From Halobacterium sp. CBA1132 (GTDB taxonomy: Archaea > Halobacteriota > Halobacteria > Halobacteriales > Halobacteriaceae), in NCBI RefSeq assembly GCF_001485535.1, contig NZ_BCMZ01000001.1:1922001-1986000 (forward strand): a DNA stretch of 64,000 bases, written 5' to 3'. The stretch's first letter is position 1. Each line of letters begins with the position of its first letter. Positions 8,283 through 17,095 of the stretch are shown in pieces. Made by a program: the position numbers and the translations under genes. The notes beneath the pieces were generated by a model. That model was not told the origin of the DNA. It did no database searches and saw only the letters and a list, made by a program, of their open reading frames with translations.

Positions 8283-9586
8283 ACGGAAACACAGGCGTCG
8301 TCTCGGGCGTGCGCGTCTCCCACGAGTCGGCCTCCCTCTCGGAGTTGGAGGCCGCGAGTGCGGACAGCGAAGCGGACGCGCTCGACGCGCTGCTCGTCGA
8401 GCCGGCCGTCGAGGAAGCGTTCGTGATTCAGACGTGCCACCGCTCGGAGGCGTACGTCGTCGCGGACGAACCGCGGGCCGGCAAGCGAGCGCTGGCCGCC
8501 GCGGGCTTCGACCCGGCTACAGAGGGCGCCGTCTCGATGGGACACGAGGAGAGCCTGCGCCACCTCCTCCGGGTCGCCGCCGGCCTCGAATCACTGGTCG
8601 TCGGCGAGGACCAGATTCTCGGCCAGGTGCGGGACGCCTACGACACCGCGCAGGACGCCGGCGCAATCGGGCACGTGCTCCGGCAGGCGGTGACGAAGGC
8701 CATCCACGTCGGTGAGCGCGCGCGCACCGAGACGGCCATCAACGAGGGCGTCACGTCGCTGGGGAGCGCCGCCGTCCGCCTCGTCGAAGGCGAAGTTGAG
8801 GTGGAGGGCGCGAGCGCGCTGGTCGTCGGTGCAGGGGAGATGGGCGCGCTCGCGGCGAAGGCGTTCGCGAGTTCGGGCGTCGACCGCGTGGTCGTTGCGA
8901 ACCGGACGACCGCGCGCGCCGACCGGGTGGCCGAGGCCGTCGACGCGGAGGCCGAGACCGCGTCGCTGCACGAGGCGCCCGACCACGCGACGGACGCGGA
9001 CGTCGTCGTCACCGCGACGAGCAGCCCCGAACACGTGCTCGACGAGACGGCGCTGGCCGACGCCGGCGAGACGGTAATCGTGGACCTTGCTCGTCCGCGC
9101 GACGTCGCGCCCGACGCGACAACCCTCGACGCAGTCTCGGTCCACGACCTCGACGACCTCCACGCGGTCACCGAGTCCACGCGCGAGCAGCGCGAGGACG
9201 CCGCCCGCGAGGTCGAGGCGATGCTGGAAGCGGAGTTCCAGCGGCTGCTCGCCCAGTACAAGCGCAAGCGCGCCGACGAGGTCATCGCGCGCATGTACGA
9301 GAGCGCCGACCGCCTGAAGGCCCGCGAGGTCTCGACGGCGGTCTCGAAACTGGAAGCGGCGGGCGGCGATGTCTCCGAGGAGGAGCGGGAAGTGCTGGAG
9401 TCGATGGCGGACGCGCTCGTCAGCCAACTGCTCGCGGCGCCGACGAAGAGCCTGCGAGATGCCGCCGAGGAGGACGACTGGTCGACCATCGCGACCGCCT
9501 TGGAGCTGTTCGACCCGGACTTCGAGGACGGGATGCCGTTCGACGCGCCCGCCGGGGAGGCAACGCCCGCCGAGTCCGAGGACTAA
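8270..9586 (+). CDS. hemA: Glutamyl-tRNA reductase
   Basis: About 438 residues. The order is an N-terminal catalytic domain, an NADPH domain (ALVVGAGEMGALAAKAF) and a C-terminal dimerisation helix. The nucleophile is Cys56 in IQTCHRSEAYVV; the usual motif is TCNRxE, so Asn is replaced by His here. EDQILGQVRDAY is the conserved specificity segment. It makes glutamate-1-semialdehyde, the first committed tetrapyrrole precursor. Two GTG starts are possible: 8270 and 8279. The latter overlaps the previous stop as GTGA. I use 8270 because it keeps the VVHVNGNTG opening, without certainty. Confidence 0.92.
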   Translation: MVHVNGNTGVVSGVRVSHESASLSELEAASADSEADALDALLVEPAVEEAFVIQTCHRSEAYVVADEPRAGKRALAAAGFDPATEGAVSMGHEESLRHLLRVAAGLESLVVGEDQILGQVRDAYDTAQDAGAIGHVLRQAVTKAIHVGERARTETAINEGVTSLGSAAVRLVEGEVEVEGASALVVGAGEMGALAAKAFASSGVDRVVVANRTTARADRVAEAVDAEAETASLHEAPDHATDADVVVTATSSPEHVLDETALADAGETVIVDLARPRDVAPDATTLDAVSVHDLDDLHAVTESTREQREDAAREVEAMLEAEFQRLLAQYKRKRADEVIARMYESADRLKAREVSTAVSKLEAAGGDVSEEEREVLESMADALVSQLLAAPTKSLRDAAEEDDWSTIATALELFDPDFEDGMPFDAPAGEATPAESED

Positions 9587-9750
9587 GCGTACCCCAGCCT
9601 GATTCCTGCTGCGATAACTATTCCGGCGGCCAGCGGCGGCAGCAGCGCCGCTGCGCCCGTGAGGCCGGCGGCGTCCGCGGCGACCGCGACCGCGAGGACG
9701 AGCGCGACGCCGACCGCGGTGGCGACTGTCAGCGACCAGTTCGCGGCCAT
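9583..9750 (-). CDS. Small two-helix membrane protein (55 aa)
   Basis: The reverse strand encodes MAANWSLTVATAVGVALV followed by a second hydrophobic stretch and the ending GIRLGYA. It forms two transmembrane helices (about residues 6-25 and 29-50) joined by a DAAG turn. The stop overlaps the hemA stop codon, so the two genes converge. It has no family that I recognise. A clean stop-to-start frame with hydrophobic codon choice across a region otherwise without a gene supports it. It diverges from the carbinolamine dehydratase gene. Confidence 0.55.
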   Translation of the reverse strand: MAANWSLTVATAVGVALVLAVAVAADAAGLTGAAALLPPLAAGIVIAAGIRLGYA

Positions 9751-9827
9751 CAGTTCCGGGGTCGTCGCGCAGGTCCTTCGTCGTGACGGCGGATACGGTT
9801 TTGTGGCTGGCGTGTGACGGCACGACC

Positions 9828-10103
9828 ATGGCAGAACTCCTCTCCGAGGACGAAATCGACCAACGGACGCCCGAGGGCTGGGAGCGCGAGGGCGACGAAA
9901 TCGTGCGCACGTACGAGTTCGACGACTACCTCAAGGGCGTGGCGTTCGCCTCCGAAGTCGGCGAACTCGCCGAAGAGCAGTTCCACCACCCCGAGATTCG
10001 AATTCGCTACGAGGAGGTCGAAGTGCGGTTCACGAGCCACGAGGCGGGCGGCGTGACGGGACAGGACATCGACCTCGCGGAGCTCTGCGACGAACTCCGG
10101 TAG
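9828..10103 (+). CDS. phhB: Pterin-4a-carbinolamine dehydratase
   Basis: A 91-aa protein whose EEQFHHPEIRIRYEEVEVRF segment is the PCD/DCoH signature, with the His-His pair used for dehydration, and whose TGQDIDLA lies near the C-terminus. The enzyme recycles 4a-hydroxytetrahydropterin. In archaea without an aromatic hydroxylase its substrate is unclear, and a role linked to pterin cofactors (molybdopterin or folate) is possible; MoeA genes lie 1 kb away. The ATG at 9828 is chosen because a TATA-like GATACGGTTTTG lies about 28 nt upstream. The next gene follows after one base. Confidence 0.88.
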   Translation: MAELLSEDEIDQRTPEGWEREGDEIVRTYEFDDYLKGVAFASEVGELAEEQFHHPEIRIRYEEVEVRFTSHEAGGVTGQDIDLAELCDELR

Positions 10104-10104
10104 G

Positions 10105-10473
10105 ATGGACGCCCGGTACGCCTTCGCCGTGCGGTTCCGCCTCGACCCCGAACGTGGGGTTCGCGTCGACCCCGACGTCTTCGAGACGCGCGTGGAGCGC
10201 GCGGCCGCCGACCCCGGCGAACCCGGGTGGCTGTTCTTCCGGGACAACCTCTGGCGCGGTGAAATCGGGGACTCCGACCACTTCCGGGAAGTGACGAGTG
10301 ACGCGCTCGGCGTCCCGGTCGACTCCGTGGCGTACCGCGCGCTGGAGACCGACCGCGAGTACTACGACGCGCTCAAGGAGGAAATCGGCGCGCACCTCGA
10401 CCTGTTCAACGCCGACAGCACGCCCGAGGTGCTGAACAAGTACCTCGGGAGTTCGGTGGAAGTGACCGACTGA
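10105..10473 (+). CDS. LWR-salt domain protein
   Basis: A 122-aa acidic protein with WLFFRDNLWRGEIGD, the LWR motif that names this haloarchaeal family, and a C-terminal VLNKYLGSS. The family is restricted to salt-loving archaea and has no known function. It starts one base after the carbinolamine dehydratase stop, so the two are probably one operon. No signal peptide, membrane segment or metal site is visible. Confidence 0.82.
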   Translation: MDARYAFAVRFRLDPERGVRVDPDVFETRVERAAADPGEPGWLFFRDNLWRGEIGDSDHFREVTSDALGVPVDSVAYRALETDREYYDALKEEIGAHLDLFNADSTPEVLNKYLGSSVEVTD

Positions 10474-10521
10474 CGCGCCGGGGCAAAACACTTGGCGGCG
10501 AACCCCTTACTGGCTGGTCTG

Positions 10522-11172
10522 ATGCAGGCCGCCGACTACGACGTCTGGCTGTTCGACCTCGACGGCACACTCGTTGACACCGAGTGGTCGTACACGCGGG
10601 AGGTGTTCGACCGCGTCGGCGACCGCGTCGGCCACGAGTTCTCGGACTACCAAGCGGAGGTGCTGTGGCACGGTCTGGGCGGCTCGCGGGACGCCCAGCT
10701 GCGCGAGTGGGGGTTCGAGCCGTCGGCGTTCTGGGACGCGTTCCACGACGTCGAAGACCCGGCCACGCGAGCGGAAGCGACGTACCTCTACGACGACGCC
10801 GCGCAGGTCGCGGACCTCGACGGGCCCGTAGGCGTGGTCACGCACTGCGCGGAGTTCCTCACTGGCCCCGTGATGGACAGCCTCGACATCGGCGACTGGT
10901 TCGATGTCGTGGTCTGCTGTGACGACGACACGGGCTGGAAGCCCGACCCGCGCCCCATCGAACTCGCGCTCGACGGCCTCGACGTGGCGCCCGACCACGA
11001 CGGCGTCTACGTCGGTGACGCCGAGAGCGACGTCGGCGCCGCTCGGAACGCCGGCCTCGACGGCGTCCACGTCGAGCGCCACGACCCGCACAAGCGCGGG
11101 CACTGCGTCCTCGGCGACCACCGCGTCGAGTCCTTCGACGACCTCTTCTTCGCGCCCCGGAGCGCGGACTAG
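10522..11172 (+). CDS. HAD-superfamily phosphatase (subfamily IA)
   Basis: About 216 residues. FDLDGTLVDTEWSYTREVF at the N-terminus is HAD motif I with the nucleophilic Asp. GVVTHCAEF is motif II, DTGWKPDPRP gives the motif III Lys, and YVGDAESDVGAARNAG is motif IV. The helical cap follows motif I. Enzymes of this type remove phosphate from small sugar phosphates or nucleotides such as phosphoglycolate; the substrate cannot be assigned. Its stop overlaps the tail of the convergent MoeA-like gene by 4 bp. Confidence 0.87.
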   Translation: MQAADYDVWLFDLDGTLVDTEWSYTREVFDRVGDRVGHEFSDYQAEVLWHGLGGSRDAQLREWGFEPSAFWDAFHDVEDPATRAEATYLYDDAAQVADLDGPVGVVTHCAEFLTGPVMDSLDIGDWFDVVVCCDDDTGWKPDPRPIELALDGLDVAPDHDGVYVGDAESDVGAARNAGLDGVHVERHDPHKRGHCVLGDHRVESFDDLFFAPRSAD

Positions 11173-13091
11173 GCGTCGTAGCCCGCGAGGTCCGCGAACA
11201 CGTCAGTGGCGTCGTCGAGGACGGCCGCGAGTTCCCGTACGCCGGCTTTCTCGACGCGCTCGGGGTTCGCGAGCGCGCGCACCGCCTGCTCGCCGACCGG
11301 CACGAATTCGAGGCCGAGGCGGTCCGCCGTCGCGCGCAGCGCGAGGCCGGCGTCCGCGTCGCCCTCCAAGACCGCTCGCGCCGGGCTCTCCGTCCCTTTC
11401 GTCTCGCGCTCGTAGCCGTCGATTTCCTCGGCGAGCGTCCGTCGGTCGCTGTCGCGTTCGTCGGCCAACTCGGTGAGCGCGTCGTCGAAGGCGTCGCGCA
11501 GCCCGCTCGCCGTCGTACGATTCGACAGCGTCACCTCGGCGTCCACGAGGTCCGCGACGCCGGAGATTGCGAGCGGATTTCCTGCGGGGACGACCAACCC
11601 CCACTCCCGGGTCCACGACGCGAGTTCCTCACCCTCTCCTCGACTGTCCGTCGTCACGGCGACGTCCGGCACACCGTTGCGGAGGCGGCGCGCGCCCTCG
11701 CGGGCGCCCAGTCCGAGGAATCGCGGGTTCGAGAGTCGGTCGAGCACGCGGTCGAAGCCGGGGTCGCGCTCGCCCACCGCGAACACCGAGGGCGGGCGGA
11801 CGGACGGCGAGAACAACTCCACGTCGACGGTCTCGCCCTCGTCGAGGTACTCGGTGTCGGCATCGACGGTGACGGTCCCGTCGGCTTCGACGAGGCTCGT
11901 GGTCGCGCCCGAGCCCTTGTCGACGGGGTAGACGAGCGTCTCGCCGTCCCCGGACTCCACGAGTCCGGCGGGCATCAGGCGCGTGCGGCCCTCGCCGTAG
12001 CGCTCGCGGACCGCCATCTGTCCCTCGACGGTCGCCGAGCGCGGCTCCGGGAGGTCGGCGGCGTCCCGGATTTTGGGCGCGACGAACGCCCGGAAGATGG
12101 TGAGCGCCGAGACCGGATAGCCGGGGAGGCCGACGTACGCCGCGTCGCCCATCTCCCCGACGAGCATCGGCTTCCCGGGCTTGACGCTGACGCCGTGCAG
12201 GAGGAGTTCGCCGCGCTCCTCGACGACCTGATAGACGACGTCGACCGCGCTCGCGGAGGTCGACCCCGAGGAAAGGACGAGGTCACAGTCGTCCGCGGCG
12301 TCGCGAAGCACGCGCGCTAGCTCGTCGTAGTCGTCGCCGGCGTGCGGGTACAGCACCGGTTCGCCGCCCGCGTCGCGCACGGCGGCGGCAATCGAGTAGC
12401 TGTTCACGTCGTAAATCTGGCCCGCGCGGTGGCTCACCTCGCCGCCCGGCCGCACGAGTTCGTCGCCCGTGGACACGATGCCGACCCGGGGCTTCTCGCG
12501 CACCGGCACCGTCTCCATCCCGAGCGCGGCGAGCAGGCCGATTTCCCGGGACGTGAGCACCGTCCCCGGGCCGAGGACGCGGTCGCCCGCCGCCACGTCC
12601 GCGCCCGCGACCATCACGCCGTCGCCGGGCGCGAGCGAGGTTCTGACCGTGACCGTGTCTCCGTCGCTGCTCGCGGTTTCACCGCTCGCTCCTTCCGTGG
12701 AGCGTTGCTCCACGCGCGCGGTGCGTTCGACCATCACCACGGCGTCCGCGCCGGGTGGCACGGGCGCGCCGGTCGAAATCTCGGCGCACGTCCCCTCGCC
12801 GACGCTGACGTCGGGTTCGCTGCCCGCGTGGATGTCGCCGACGCACTCCACTTCAACGGGGTCGGTCTCGCTCGCGCCGAACGTGTCCGCCGCGCGGACG
12901 GCGTAGCCGTCGACCTTCGCGCGGTCGAACCCCGGCACGTCGAGGCGGGCGTCGATGCGGTCCGCGAGCACGCGGCCGTCCGCGTCGTCCAGTTCGACGC
13001 GCTCGACGCCCGGCGAGAGGTCGAGGCCGTCGATGACCGCGTGGGCCTCCTCGGGGCTGGCGAGGTCACGGAACTGCTTGCGGTCGCTCAT
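11169..13091 (-). CDS. MoeA-type molybdopterin molybdotransferase fused to a periplasmic-binding-protein-like domain
   Basis: 640 residues. Residues 1-410 are a full MoeA (FDRAKVDGYAVRA, ISTGAPVPPGADAVVMVE, GIVSTGDEL, SGSTSASAVD, LPGYPVSALTIF). Residues about 425-640 form a LysR-substrate/PBP-like domain (NPRFLGLGAREGARRL, VVPAGNPLAISGVADL, GDADAGLALRATADRLGLEF), which in other systems binds tungstate or molybdate-like ligands. MoeA inserts the metal into adenylated molybdopterin, and the extra domain may sense or bind the oxyanion. It overlaps the upstream moeA by 4 bp. This architecture is known in archaea and bacteria. Confidence 0.88.
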   Translation of the reverse strand: MSDRKQFRDLASPEEAHAVIDGLDLSPGVERVELDDADGRVLADRIDARLDVPGFDRAKVDGYAVRAADTFGASETDPVEVECVGDIHAGSEPDVSVGEGTCAEISTGAPVPPGADAVVMVERTARVEQRSTEGASGETASSDGDTVTVRTSLAPGDGVMVAGADVAAGDRVLGPGTVLTSREIGLLAALGMETVPVREKPRVGIVSTGDELVRPGGEVSHRAGQIYDVNSYSIAAAVRDAGGEPVLYPHAGDDYDELARVLRDAADDCDLVLSSGSTSASAVDVVYQVVEERGELLLHGVSVKPGKPMLVGEMGDAAYVGLPGYPVSALTIFRAFVAPKIRDAADLPEPRSATVEGQMAVRERYGEGRTRLMPAGLVESGDGETLVYPVDKGSGATTSLVEADGTVTVDADTEYLDEGETVDVELFSPSVRPPSVFAVGERDPGFDRVLDRLSNPRFLGLGAREGARRLRNGVPDVAVTTDSRGEGEELASWTREWGLVVPAGNPLAISGVADLVDAEVTLSNRTTASGLRDAFDDALTELADERDSDRRTLAEEIDGYERETKGTESPARAVLEGDADAGLALRATADRLGLEFVPVGEQAVRALANPERVEKAGVRELAAVLDDATDVFADLAGYDA

Positions 13092-14287
13092 CGGTGCGCC
13101 TCCCAGTTCTCGACGGCCACTGTCTCGCCGGCGTCGAAGCCCTCCGTCTGCTCGGGGACGACCACCCAGCCGTCAGCGAGCGCGACGCTGGAGAGCACGC
13201 CGCTCCCGCTCGCGCTCACCGGCGTCGCGACGCGCTCGTCGCCGCCCTCACCGAGACGAACGCGGGCGAACGTCCGCACGCCCGGTTCGGAGCGAATCTT
13301 TCCGTCGAGGCGCGCCCGCACGCTCGGCGGGTCGTCGACGGGCATCCCGCCGACGCGCTTGACTGCGGGCCGCAGGAACTGCACGGCGTTCACGATGCAC
13401 GCGACGGGGTAGCCGGGCAGCATCACCACGAGCGTCCCCGCGACCTCGCCGAGTGCGACCGGGTGGCCGGGCCGCAGCGCGACGCCGTGAACGAACACCT
13501 CGCCGAGGTCGTCGACGACCTCCGGGATGAGGTCGCGCTCGCCGACCGACGACCCGCCCGTGGTCACGACGATGTCCGCGTCGACGTTGCCCTCCACGGC
13601 CGCCGCGAGCGCCGTCTCGTCGTCGGTGACGACATCGTGGTAGCGAGTGTTCGCACCCCATCGTTCCGTGAGCCGAGAGATAGTGAGACCGTTCGTCTCC
13701 ACGACCTCGCCCGGTTCGGGGTCGTCCTGCACGAGTTCCTCGCCGGTCGGAACGACCGCGACTTCGGGGCGCTCGTAGACCTCGACCTCGCGCAGGCCGA
13801 CGGACTTCAACAGCCCGAGGTCGGAGGGCCGGAGGCGGTGTCCGGGCTCGTAGAGCCGGTCGCCCGCCGCCACGTCCTCGCCGACCGGCGCGACGTTCTC
13901 GCCCTCGCCGACCGCCGAGAACACTTCCACGTCGCCGGCAGTGGTGTCGGTCTGCTCCACCATCACGACCGCGTTCGCCCACTCCGGGACCGCACTGCCC
14001 GTGTGGACGCGCTCGGCGTCGCCGTCGCGGAGGACCGCCGGCGAGCGGTCGCTCGCGCCGAACGTGTCCGGTGCGCGGACCGCGAACCCGTCCATCGCCG
14101 CGCGCCGGTAGTGCGGAACGTCCCGCTCGGCGGTGACGGCAGTCGCGACCGTCCGCCCGTCCGCGTCTTCGAGGGCGACGCGCTCGGTGCGGTCGTGGAC
14201 CGCGACCCGGTCGAGGAGTCGCTCGCGCGCGGCCTCGACGCGTGTTCGTTCCTTGAAGCCGGCGTCGTGCCGGTCGTGTTCGGTCAT
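13088..14287 (-). CDS. moeA: Molybdopterin molybdotransferase MoeA
   Basis: 399 residues with the standard MoeA order: YRRAAMDGFAVRA near 60, VVMVEQTDTT near 108, a central MoCF-type domain with VVPTGEELV and VVTTGGSSVGERD (about 180-270), and MLPGYPVACIVNAVQFL near 310. It catalyses molybdate insertion into molybdopterin. Together with the overlapping downstream paralogue it suggests one enzyme for Mo and one for W, or a heterodimer. The ATG at 14287 is the only reasonable start. The leader region upstream is an unusual GC-rich repeat tract. Confidence 0.9.
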   Translation of the reverse strand: MTEHDRHDAGFKERTRVEAARERLLDRVAVHDRTERVALEDADGRTVATAVTAERDVPHYRRAAMDGFAVRAPDTFGASDRSPAVLRDGDAERVHTGSAVPEWANAVVMVEQTDTTAGDVEVFSAVGEGENVAPVGEDVAAGDRLYEPGHRLRPSDLGLLKSVGLREVEVYERPEVAVVPTGEELVQDDPEPGEVVETNGLTISRLTERWGANTRYHDVVTDDETALAAAVEGNVDADIVVTTGGSSVGERDLIPEVVDDLGEVFVHGVALRPGHPVALGEVAGTLVVMLPGYPVACIVNAVQFLRPAVKRVGGMPVDDPPSVRARLDGKIRSEPGVRTFARVRLGEGGDERVATPVSASGSGVLSSVALADGWVVVPEQTEGFDAGETVAVENWEAHR

Positions 14288-14334
14288 GAGCGTGTGTTGG
14301 GTTGGGGTCGGGGTAAAGGCTGCGCGGCAGTCCA

Positions 14335-14560
14335 GCGGACTGCCGCGTTAATGCGAACGGCGAACGGAGTGAGCCGTGAGCAGCGCGGCGCGCCTGAGGC
14401 GCGCCGCGTTATTGCGAACGCGGAGCGCAGCGATGCGTGAGCAGGGTGGGCGCGCGTGCTCGACCGTAGGGAGAGCACGTTATGGCGAGCGGGGAGCGGA
14501 GCGACCCGCGAGCAGCGTGGCTGACCGAAGCGACCCGCGAGCAGCGCGACCGACCCGCGA
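14335..14560. repeat. Imperfect tandem GC-rich repeats with a perfect 11-bp hairpin
   Basis: Upstream of moeA, three degenerate units of about 65-75 bp follow each other. Each starts with GTTA(A/T)(T/G)GCGA and contains GAGCGNAGCGA-like and GTGAGCAG or GCGAGCAG words. The first ends in a perfect hairpin near 14384-14408 (11-bp arms around TGA). There is no coding frame with plausible composition. Similar low-complexity GC tracts lie at 19,480-19,690 and 51,590-51,790, next to the structured element described there. Confidence 0.5.
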
Positions 14561-15000
14561 CCGGTCACCGACTCGCGACCGACCCGTGAACACCCCAGCG
14601 CACCCACCCCGACGACCGAACCACCCCACGAACCCGTCCAACAGCCCGAAAACCGGGCTTAATTCGGCTTAACCGTCGGTAATCCGGCGTGAGCGACTGC
14701 ATCGTTGAATACCCCGGCGCCCTTCGAGTCGAGTGGCGGCAGACGTTCGCCGCCGGTCAGGGCACACTGAGCGTCACGGTGCGTCGCCGGACATCCCCCA
14801 ATCCCCCTCGTCGTTGGCGACGCAGTTGGACCGCGCTACTCCCCCATCCGCGTGGTCCGCGTCAGAGTCTGTCAGGACGCCATCCGGTGTGTCGAAGCAC
14901 AGCCGGTTTCGCGCGCTCGTCGTCGTCCCCCACTGCGAGCGCGCCCGTCCATCGTGGACGGTCCACTTCGTTTTCGCGGTCGTTCCCGCCGACGACCACC
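14561..15000. other. Gene-free interval before hsp20
   Basis: No convincing coding frame on either strand. The first 120 bp continue as C-rich low-complexity sequence, with GCTTAATTCGGCTTAACC near 14,657-14,674 (two CGGCTTAA/GGGCTTAA words). The rest is ordinary high-GC sequence. Frames that stay open here are Ser/Arg/Pro-rich and not haloarchaeal in composition. The hsp20 promoter begins at about 15,001. Confidence 0.5.
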
Positions 15001-15033
15001 GGGTTTAACGCCGCGCCGACCCAACGCCGTTGT

Positions 15034-15384
15034 ATGTCCCGCTTGCGCGAAGCACTGGGGAGCCTGCCCGACTCCGTGTTCGTCGACGTCCTAGAGAGTG
15101 ACGACGCCTACGCGTTCGTCGTCGACGTGCCGGGAGCGACCGCGGACACCGTCGACGTCCGCATCGAGGGGCGGACGCTCGCGGTGGACGCGCGCCGCGA
15201 GAAGGACGTCCCTGCAGATTTCGACTACCGCAGCGAGGAGCGGTCGCTGTTCCTCGAATTGGAACTCCCGCTGCCGCCGAACGCCACCGACGAGGGGGCG
15301 TCCGCGAGCGTCGAGGACGGCGTGCTCGACGTCCAACTGCCCAAGCGCGGCGCCGACAGCCACACCGTACCCATCGAGGGGTAG
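15034..15384 (+). CDS. Hsp20/alpha-crystallin-type small heat-shock protein
   Basis: 116 residues. The middle 85 form an alpha-crystallin domain (FVVDVPGATADTVDVRIEG, then a second strand pair ending SVEDGVLDVQLPK), the usual Hsp20 pattern in which VLDVQLPK stands for the conserved GVLxxxxPK. It would act as an ATP-independent holdase for unfolding proteins. The ATG at 15034 lies 28 nt after a TATA-like GTTTAA box (15002-15008), so the message is leaderless. The C-terminus is short and lacks a clear IxI motif. Confidence 0.82.
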   Translation: MSRLREALGSLPDSVFVDVLESDDAYAFVVDVPGATADTVDVRIEGRTLAVDARREKDVPADFDYRSEERSLFLELELPLPPNATDEGASASVEDGVLDVQLPKRGADSHTVPIEG

Positions 15385-15388
15385 ACGA

Positions 15389-17050
15389 GTGGCGCTGTTC
15401 AGGGCGTACCGGCGGTTCGTCGTCGTGGTCTGGCAGTTCCTCCCGCTCGTGTGGGGGTACTTGCGTGACCGGCGGCGGTTCGTGTTGTTCGGCGGGAAGC
15501 GCCGCGTCACCGCAGAGATGCGGGTGGCGCGCGCCCGTCGACTGCTGGATTCGCTGTTGACGCTCGGGCCGACGTTCATCAAACTCGGGCAACTGTTGTC
15601 GACCCGGCCGGACGTGCTCCCGCCGGAGTACGTGGAGGTGCTGGCGGACCTCCAAGACCGCGTGCCGCCCGCGGATTACGAGGACGCGAAGGTCGTCCTG
15701 GAGGAGGAACTCGGGCCGGTCGACGAGCGCTTCGACGACTTCGACGCGGACGCCATCAGCGGCGCGAGCCTCGGCCAGGTGTACACCGCGAAGATAGACG
15801 GCGACGAGGTCGCGGTGAAGGTGCGGCGGCCCGACATCGAGGACCTCGTGGAGGCGGACCTACGCGTGATTCGGTGGACGCTGCCCGTGGTCGCGCGCTT
15901 CGTCGGGGAGTCGCGGGCGTTCAGCCTCCAGAACCTCGCCGACGAGTTCGCGAAGACCATCCGCGAGGAGATGGACTACGCCCGTGAAGCCGAGATGCTC
16001 ACGGAGATTCGCGGGAACTTCGCCGACGAACCCGACATCGTGATTCCGTCCGTCTACGAGACGCACTCCAGCAGCCGCGTGCTCACGATGGAGTACATCC
16101 CGGGGACGAAAATCTCGAACGTGGCGGAACTGGACCGCCGCGGCGTCGACCGCTCGCAGGTCGCCGAAACCGTCGAGCGCGCGTACCTCCAGATGATAAT
16201 CGAGGACGGCGTCTTCCACGCCGACCCGCACCCGGGGAACCTCGCGGTGCGGGACGACGGCGCAGTGGTGTTCTACGACTTCGGGATGAGCGGGCGCGTC
16301 GACGAGTTCGTCCAGTCGAAAATCGTCGACTTCTACGTCGCCGTCGCCAACCAGGACATCGACGCGATTCTGGACGCCCTCATCGAGATGGGGACGCTCT
16401 CCCCGGAGGCCGACCGCGCGACGATGGCGGACGTGATGGAACTCGCCATTCAGGACGCCCGCGGGGAGGACATCGAGACGTACCGCGTCCAGCAAATCGT
16501 CGGCCAGGTCGAGGACACCATCTACGAGTTCCCGCTTCGCCTGCCGTCGAACCTCGCGCTCGTGTTGCGGGTGGCGACCGTCGTAGAGGGCGTCTGTGTC
16601 ACCCTCGACCCCGAGTTCGACTTCATCTCGGTGGCGACCGACTACCTCTCCGAGGAGGGCTACCGCGAGGAGTCGATTCGGCAGTTCGCCGAGGAGACGG
16701 CCGACCAGTTCCAGCAGGCCGCCCAGTCTGCGGTGCGCGTGCCGCCGAAGTTGGAGTCCGCGCTGGACCGCGTGGAGCGCGAGGACTTCCACGTGCGCGC
16801 GGACCTCGAAGACAGCGACGGCGTGGTCGACCGGCTGGCGCGCCGGGTGGTGCTCGGACTCACGTTCGCAACGAGCCTCCCCACGACGGCGTTCCTCTAC
16901 GTGGAAGCCGACTTGCTCGCGGCCGGCGTCGTGGGCGCGTTCACGGCGGCGGTCGGCGTCGCCCTCTTCAAGTCGTTCCGGAAGCGCCGCGGGACGCTTG
17001 CGACTCCGCAGTTCACGCGGCAGAACCTCAGCGAGCGCCGCGAGGACTGA
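15389..17050 (+). CDS. ABC1/UbiB (AarF) family atypical kinase
   Basis: 553 residues from a GTG start 4 bp after hsp20. The N-terminal LLTLGPTFIKLGQLLSTRPD is the family-specific KxGQ motif. GASLGQVYTAKIDGDEVAVK is the Ala-rich nucleotide loop plus catalytic Lys, FHADPHPGNLAV holds the catalytic Asp and Asn, and FYDFGMSG is the DFG equivalent. Two hydrophobic helices near 505-545 anchor it in the membrane. UbiB-type proteins support quinone synthesis and lipid handling with ATPase rather than classical kinase activity. In haloarchaea a role in menaquinone or isoprenoid metabolism is likely but unproven. Confidence 0.9.
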   Translation: MALFRAYRRFVVVVWQFLPLVWGYLRDRRRFVLFGGKRRVTAEMRVARARRLLDSLLTLGPTFIKLGQLLSTRPDVLPPEYVEVLADLQDRVPPADYEDAKVVLEEELGPVDERFDDFDADAISGASLGQVYTAKIDGDEVAVKVRRPDIEDLVEADLRVIRWTLPVVARFVGESRAFSLQNLADEFAKTIREEMDYAREAEMLTEIRGNFADEPDIVIPSVYETHSSSRVLTMEYIPGTKISNVAELDRRGVDRSQVAETVERAYLQMIIEDGVFHADPHPGNLAVRDDGAVVFYDFGMSGRVDEFVQSKIVDFYVAVANQDIDAILDALIEMGTLSPEADRATMADVMELAIQDARGEDIETYRVQQIVGQVEDTIYEFPLRLPSNLALVLRVATVVEGVCVTLDPEFDFISVATDYLSEEGYREESIRQFAEETADQFQQAAQSAVRVPPKLESALDRVEREDFHVRADLEDSDGVVDRLARRVVLGLTFATSLPTTAFLYVEADLLAAGVVGAFTAAVGVALFKSFRKRRGTLATPQFTRQNLSERRED

Positions 17051-17095
17051 CGCCGCCACCGGCCCTGTTTTGACGCTGCCGCGAGAACGCCGACT

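Noticed and set aside
14733-15008. 91-codon plus-strand frame before hsp20
   Set aside because: Composition is Arg/Ser/His-rich and not acidic, there is no promoter or start context, and the hsp20 promoter begins inside its end.
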